Origin: Marinosulfonomonas sp. PRT-SC04
GTDB taxonomy: Bacteria; Pseudomonadota; Alphaproteobacteria; Rhodobacterales; Rhodobacteraceae
DNA: 18,056 bases
Direction: 5' to 3'
NCBI GenBank assembly: GCA_001321835.1
Contig: JPUR01000350.1
Location: forward strand, 1-18,056
Made by a program: the position numbers and the translations under genes. How positions within the stretch are numbered: the stretch's first letter is position 1; each line of letters starts with the position of its first letter. Under the pieces are notes generated by a model, which worked only from the letters and a program-made list of their open reading frames with translations, was not told the origin of the DNA and ran no database searches. Positions 15,405 through 18,056 of the stretch are shown one piece after another.

Positions 15405-16378
15405 TCGAAATCCCCTAGGATGGCTTTGTTGTTTTTCTGATGGCGGGCGACAAGCTGTTTCTGCTGCTTTCTATTTGGGATAAGGTACGCTGGCTGTGTT
15501 GGACTGCTTGTGTCGAGCAGATTTGGGAACAACAACGCGATCTCCTCACGCGCTTCTGGCGTCAGCGATTTGAGGGCTTCTGCACCAGTATATAGGCTTT
15601 CGGTTGGCGCGCCTTCGGCAAAGATTATCTCATGTTTATCAAACAGCAGGTGGAAATATTCGACAGCAATGGGATCTTGTTCAATGAAAACACCGGGCAA
15701 CTCTGTGAGCCGAATGGCCGCAATTAACACCTCAGCTTTGCCAAACATGCGCTCAGAAATCTTTGAAGACACGAGCATGCGGTGCTGTCGCGATACCAAC
15801 AGGTCGCGTTCAGGCAAGCCATTTCCCAGCGCGCCAGCGGTGATGCGTATCGGCCTCAGGTTGGCGTTTTGGCCGACTTCTTCAACGCTTAAATCGCGGC
15901 TCATCGCAATGCGTAATGTTTTGTAGCCGCTATCTGCAGTTAAAATGCTATGGCCCGCTTGCAGATTTTCCACAGGAACAGGGCCATGGGCGGTCTCGAT
16001 TAATGTGCCTCGAACAAAGCAGGTGATATCTGAATAGTTCCAGCCACTCGTGTGGCTTTGATAGGAGCCAAGGGTTGCGCCGACGGTAAAGTCTGATCCC
16101 GGTCCCGGTACAAAATACCAACTGCCGCTTGTACGAAAGAAATAGAAGGTTTCGACATGCGAGTTGCCGCCGACATCCGTAAAGGCAATATCAATAGCAA
16201 AGGGCGTACCCGAAGTCGTACCGAAGGTGCCGCCGTTGATGCTGATGGTTTCGCTGCCGTCTCCATTGCCCTGATACGCCGCATCATTGTCGTCAATCGT
16301 CGCAGAGTAGGACGTGTTGTACTGTGCATTATAGCCAGTGCCGCTCCACTTGAACGCTGTAACTGTATACTGTGCCAT
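15389..16378 (-). CDS. Hint-domain (Hedgehog/intein, Hint_2) protein
   Basis: 329 residues in two parts. Residues 1-118 are a beta-rich region of unknown role, with Gly/Ser/Thr and aromatic residues (DGSETISINGGTFGTTSG, FYFFRTSGSWYFVPGPGSDF). From C120 a Hint_2 domain starts with CFVRGTLIET and continues VPVENLQAGHSILTADSG, LLVSRQHRMLV (H199) and YFHLLFDKHEIIFAEGAPTE (H243 and H249). Hint domains can cleave the peptide bond before their first Cys, releasing the N-terminal part. Here that would free a piece of about 119 residues. No signal peptide or C-terminal His-Asn splicing pair is visible, so intein-type splicing is not expected. The ATG at 16378 follows the stop of the 66-aa gene by three bases, so the pair is coupled. 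Many Rhodobacteraceae carry Hint_2 proteins of unknown function. Confidence 0.85.
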   Translation of the reverse strand: MAQYTVTAFKWSGTGYNAQYNTSYSATIDDNDAAYQGNGDGSETISINGGTFGTTSGTPFAIDIAFTDVGGNSHVETFYFFRTSGSWYFVPGPGSDFTVGATLGSYQSHTSGWNYSDITCFVRGTLIETAHGPVPVENLQAGHSILTADSGYKTLRIAMSRDLSVEEVGQNANLRPIRITAGALGNGLPERDLLVSRQHRMLVSSKISERMFGKAEVLIAAIRLTELPGVFIEQDPIAVEYFHLLFDKHEIIFAEGAPTESLYTGAEALKSLTPEAREEIALLFPNLLDTSSPTQPAYLIPNRKQQKQLVARHQKNNKAILGDFEKTFA

Positions 16379-16381
16379 GGG

Positions 16382-16582
16382 CTACATCCTAGGCCCGGTT
16401 CGCTTGGCCTCCTCGTTTGCCAGTGCTTTATACAGGGACTGAAAGCCAGCCGACGTCAGCTTGTACTTCACGGCTCCGCGGCCAAGATCAGTCTCGGCCA
16501 ACGCGCGGTCCGTTTTTTCCACGGGCGCGCCACAGAGCTGTTCCAGCTCCGCACAAAATGCGGCATTTTTACTAACTACCAT
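16382..16582 (-). CDS. Hypothetical 66-aa protein coupled to the Hint gene
   Basis: Begins MVVSKNAAFCAELEQLCGAP and ends EEAKRTGPRM; predicted soluble and mostly helical with two Cys (9th-17th region). I do not recognise a family. GTGAGG lies about eight bases ahead of the ATG at 16582, and a TATAAT-like -10 (minus strand, about 16681-16686) lies roughly 100 bases upstream. The 3-base gap to the Hint gene argues it is a real gene translated with it, possibly a partner or immunity-like companion, which is speculation. Confidence 0.6.
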   Translation of the reverse strand: MVVSKNAAFCAELEQLCGAPVEKTDRALAETDLGRGAVKYKLTSAGFQSLYKALANEEAKRTGPRM

Positions 16583-16889
16583 TATACTGCCTCACGCGGC
16601 TACAGAACAAATGATCGCAAAACCCGCTCTCATTGTTACCGCAGCTCCTCAATTAACGCCCGTACTTTGCGCACGGGACTATTATAAAAAGTAGCTCTAA
16701 CAAAAAATATGCCCGTTGACAATAAAAGCCGGCGAGACGCCGGTATAAGTTACATTTTGGTCACGTAGAGGCGCCTCTGTCATTCCCCCAACGAAAGGCA
16801 GGAGGCGGATTGGTAAGACAAATATACGGATGTATCTAGCCGATGATCCTGCTAGTCTGCCCTGGCAGAGCAACAAGTTTTGGACTTTG
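16583..16889. other. Gene-free spacer with several small inverted repeats
   Basis: No coding frame here looks real. The stretch holds CCCGT/ACGGG around a 9-base loop near 16661-16679, a TATAAT-like -10 on the minus strand, TTGACA on the + strand at 16716-16721, the hairpin at 16729-16743, the perfect 10-bp palindrome GAGGCGCCTC at 16768-16777, and GAGGCG at 16802-16807 that can pair with CGCCTC at 16772-16777. It separates the Hint cassette from the decayed phosphatase gene. Confidence 0.5.
16721..16743 (-). terminator. Orphan minus-strand terminator-like hairpin
   Basis: Read on the minus strand, CCGGCG-TCT-CGCCGG is followed by CTTTTATT, a small but plausible intrinsic terminator. No minus-strand gene is visible to its right, so it either ends a small RNA, is a relic of a lost gene, or shields the 66-aa/Hint cassette from read-through. 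Confidence 0.4.
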
Positions 16890-17146
16890 AATGGCACCAC
16901 GGCCCCGTGTTATTCCTTGCGCCACCGGCAAACCTAGGGGGCAAAGGTGAAATTATGCAGGGGCAGTTTGATGTGCCGCTAAATGAGGTTGGGCGCGCGA
17001 TCAAGCTTTTGAAGGATACGACTATTGCCTGCATTGTTGCCAGCTGGCGGTCCCGCATCAACCACTCAGCCGAGGCGGTTAACGTTGACGGATTTTCCGC
17101 GGTGGGTCAGGCTGCTAAACGGAGGGCATTTCTGGGCGACGGGTGA
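16890..17146 (+). pseudogene. Decayed histidine phosphatase (phosphoglycerate-mutase-like) gene
   Basis: Two frames together spell the start of a histidine phosphatase. In one frame, TTAPCYSLRHRQT ends at a TAG at 16935-16937, where the family has a catalytic R-H-G-(E/Q)-T followed by EWN. In the frame of 16880, GEIMQGQFDVPLNEVGRA and LLKDTTIACIVASWRSRINHSAEAVN follow, matching the family's xMQGxxDxPLNxxGRxQA and IVASPLxRAxxTAE blocks. So the gene carries a stop, a frameshift, a changed motif Gly (RHR for RHG) and a changed IVASPL Pro. It ends at a TGA at 17144-17146, well short of the usual length near 200 residues. The second-frame part could be read as an 88-aa protein from a TTG, but it would lack the catalytic His. 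Confidence 0.7.
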
Positions 17147-17177
17147 TGTCTGTATGGGGTGTTACGTGTGATGGGTT

Positions 17178-17206
17178 TTGACATGAGCCTCTAACTTATG
17201 GATAGT
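17178..17206 (+). promoter_or_regulatory. Candidate promoter of the response regulator-kinase operon
   Basis: TTGACA at 17178-17183 and GATAGT at 17201-17206 are separated by 17 bases. The -35 is perfect and the -10 matches 4 of 6. The predicted start near 17213 leaves a leader of about 50 bases before the ATG at 17265. Confidence 0.5.
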
Positions 17207-17264
17207 CAGCAAACGCGATGTGGCGACACGCTGACAAATGAGCCACCTGGGGAGGGTATGGCAG

Positions 17265-17633
17265 ATGGGCAATAAAGTTCTTTTGATTGAGGATGAGCCG
17301 AATATCATTGAGGCGATCAGTTTCATTATGAAGCGGGATGGCTGGATTGTGGCGACCCATCCGGAGGGAACCACGGCCGTGCAAGCGGTTGAGCGCCACG
17401 CACCGGATGTTGTGGTGCTGGATGTGATGCTGCCGGGGCGCTCGGGGTTTGATGTGTTGCAAGATTTGCGCGCGGCGACAGCGACCAAGGATTTGCCGGT
17501 GCTGATGCTGACCGCACGTGGCCAGAGCAAGGACCGCGAGATGGCCGAACGCTTGGGGGCCAGCCGGTTCATGACCAAGCCATTTTCCAACAAAGAGGTT
17601 CTGGCCTGTATTCAGGAGTTGGTGCAGGCGTGA
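17265..17633 (+). CDS. Single-domain (CheY-like) response regulator
   Basis: 122 residues forming one receiver domain and nothing else. The acidic pocket D10/E11, phospho-acceptor D53 (VVVLDVMLPG), T83 (MLTARG) and K105 (TKPFS) are all present. The frame extends nine codons further up to 17238, but the ATG at 17265 has GGGGAGGG about eight bases ahead and begins the conserved KVLLIEDEP strand. There is no DNA-binding output domain, so it must act by protein contact or pass phosphate on. It is followed by a 94-aa membrane protein and a symporter-domain sensor kinase with overlapping starts, so it is probably a partner of that kinase. Confidence 0.9.
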   Translation: MGNKVLLIEDEPNIIEAISFIMKRDGWIVATHPEGTTAVQAVERHAPDVVVLDVMLPGRSGFDVLQDLRAATATKDLPVLMLTARGQSKDREMAERLGASRFMTKPFSNKEVLACIQELVQA

Positions 17634-17914
17634 ATGATCGCCGTGAACCCCTGTTTCTAGAGCGCGAAATTTATCGGCAGCGCCGCACCGTGGATGCGGC
17701 CCGCCTGTTGCCGATCGTTGGTTTTTTGGCGCTGTGTTTGCCGCTGATGTGGGGCGGTGATGAGGGCGATGGCAGCCGGCTGACATCGGTCGGGGTGCTG
17801 TACCTGTTCGGAGTCTGGAGCGTGCTGATTGTGATGGCGATGTTGCATGCGCGCCGCTTGAAGCAGATTGACGCGGATCAGAGCCTGGACGCGGATCAGG
17901 ATTTGGGGGGCTGA
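17630..17914 (+). CDS. Small two-TM membrane protein in the response regulator-kinase operon
   Basis: 94 residues with a basic, charged head (NDRREPLFLEREIYRQRR), two hydrophobic segments at about 26-42 and 53-73 joined by a short acidic loop (GGDEGDGSR), and an acidic tail (DADQSLDADQDLGG). The GTG start overlaps the response regulator stop (GTGA) and its own TGA overlaps the kinase ATG (TGATG), so all three are translated in coupled fashion. I recall small proteins at this position beside symporter-kinases in Rhodobacteraceae but know no function. A role in assembly or gating of the sensor is a guess from position. Confidence 0.75.
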   Translation: MNDRREPLFLEREIYRQRRTVDAARLLPIVGFLALCLPLMWGGDEGDGSRLTSVGVLYLFGVWSVLIVMAMLHARRLKQIDADQSLDADQDLGG

Positions 17915-18056
17915 TGCTGTCGTTCAATATTTTGATCGCGGTGTGTCTGGCCTATGTTCTGGCGCTATTTTTGATCGCTTTTGTGGCGGATCGGCGCGCC
18001 AAACGCGGCCAGTTTGGCTGGTTGCGATCCCCACTGGTGTACACCCTCAGCCTGTC
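17914..18056 (+). CDS. Sodium/solute symporter-domain sensor histidine kinase (CbrA/CrbS-like), start only
   Basis: The first 47 codons run off the right edge: MLSFNILIAVCLAYVLALFL, then IAFVADRRAKRGQFGWLRSP and LVYTLSL. This is the typical first helix and the RSPxVYTLS lead-in of sensor kinases whose N-terminal half is a sodium/solute symporter (SSSF) domain. Such proteins (CbrA, CrbS/MxtR) couple solute transport or sensing to histidine-kinase output; CrbS with CrbR turns on acs in Vibrio and Pseudomonas. Kinase and receiver domains would lie beyond the window, so they are predicted, not seen. Confidence 0.75.
   Translation, partial: MLSFNILIAVCLAYVLALFLIAFVADRRAKRGQFGWLRSPLVYTLSL

Noticed and set aside
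16716..16749. TTGACA followed by TATAAG on the + strand as a promoter
   Set aside because: The spacing is 22 bases with a hairpin in the spacer, too long for an ordinary sigma-70 promoter.
16697..16900. 67-codon minus-strand frame in the gene-free spacer
   Set aside because: Runs through a terminator-like hairpin, has no recognisable features and overlaps the phosphatase relic.
15366..16938. Five CCTAGG sites around the Hint cassette as possible target or attachment sites
   Set aside because: Two belong to the terminator stem and the others have unrelated flanks; no direct repeats or integrase gene support mobility.

Overview
The window looks like chromosomal DNA of a marine Rhodobacteraceae (Roseobacter-group) alphaproteobacterium. 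This rests on protein style and gene order rather than on any rRNA marker. The proteins read like that family: an XRE/DUF2083 short-chain acyl-CoA regulator ending in a CRIC-x4-CAARRE motif, a Hint_2 protein, and a symporter-type sensor kinase beginning MLSFNILIAVCLAYV. The DNA is moderately GC-rich, and most genes sit in tight operons with overlapping stops and starts.

Left part (1-5265, + strand). The tail of an unidentified gene is followed by a five-gene operon: dihydropyrimidinase (hydA), an ATPase, two permeases of the NitT/TauT (ThiXYZ/RibXY-like) ABC class, and an NMT1/THI5-like periplasmic binding protein. A strong intrinsic terminator closes it. The set reads as uptake of a pyrimidine- or hydantoin-like ring plus its hydrolytic ring opening.

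Middle left (5272-6452). A FemAB/GNAT-like acyltransferase gene on the minus strand appears to be split by a frameshift. Next to it is a 53-aa single-span membrane protein on the + strand and a hairpin between it and acsA.

Central operon (13788 down to 6477, - strand). A Tat-type signal-bearing binding protein is followed by livH, livM, livG and livF-like genes and then acsA (acetyl-CoA synthetase). Divergent from it at 14016 is a ScfR/RamB/PccR-type regulator expected to sense short-chain acyl-CoA. Binding protein and both permeases are longer than the usual Liv proteins. The architecture suggests a closed circuit: import of a short-chain carboxylate (or precursor), activation to acyl-CoA, and sensing of that acyl-CoA. 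This is the most interesting hypothesis in the window.

Right part (15363-18056). A bidirectional terminator separates the regulator from a two-gene minus-strand cassette, a 66-aa unknown protein and a 329-aa Hint-domain protein. A stretch with several hairpins but no intact gene follows, then a decayed histidine phosphatase (phosphoglycerate-mutase-like) gene. The window ends in a + strand operon: a single-domain response regulator, a two-TM small protein, and the start of a sodium/solute-symporter-domain sensor kinase of the CbrA/CrbS kind. CrbS/CrbR-type systems control acs in other proteobacteria, so two independent acetate-related regulatory loci may flank the Hint cassette.

No rRNA, tRNA, CRISPR array or transposase was recognised.
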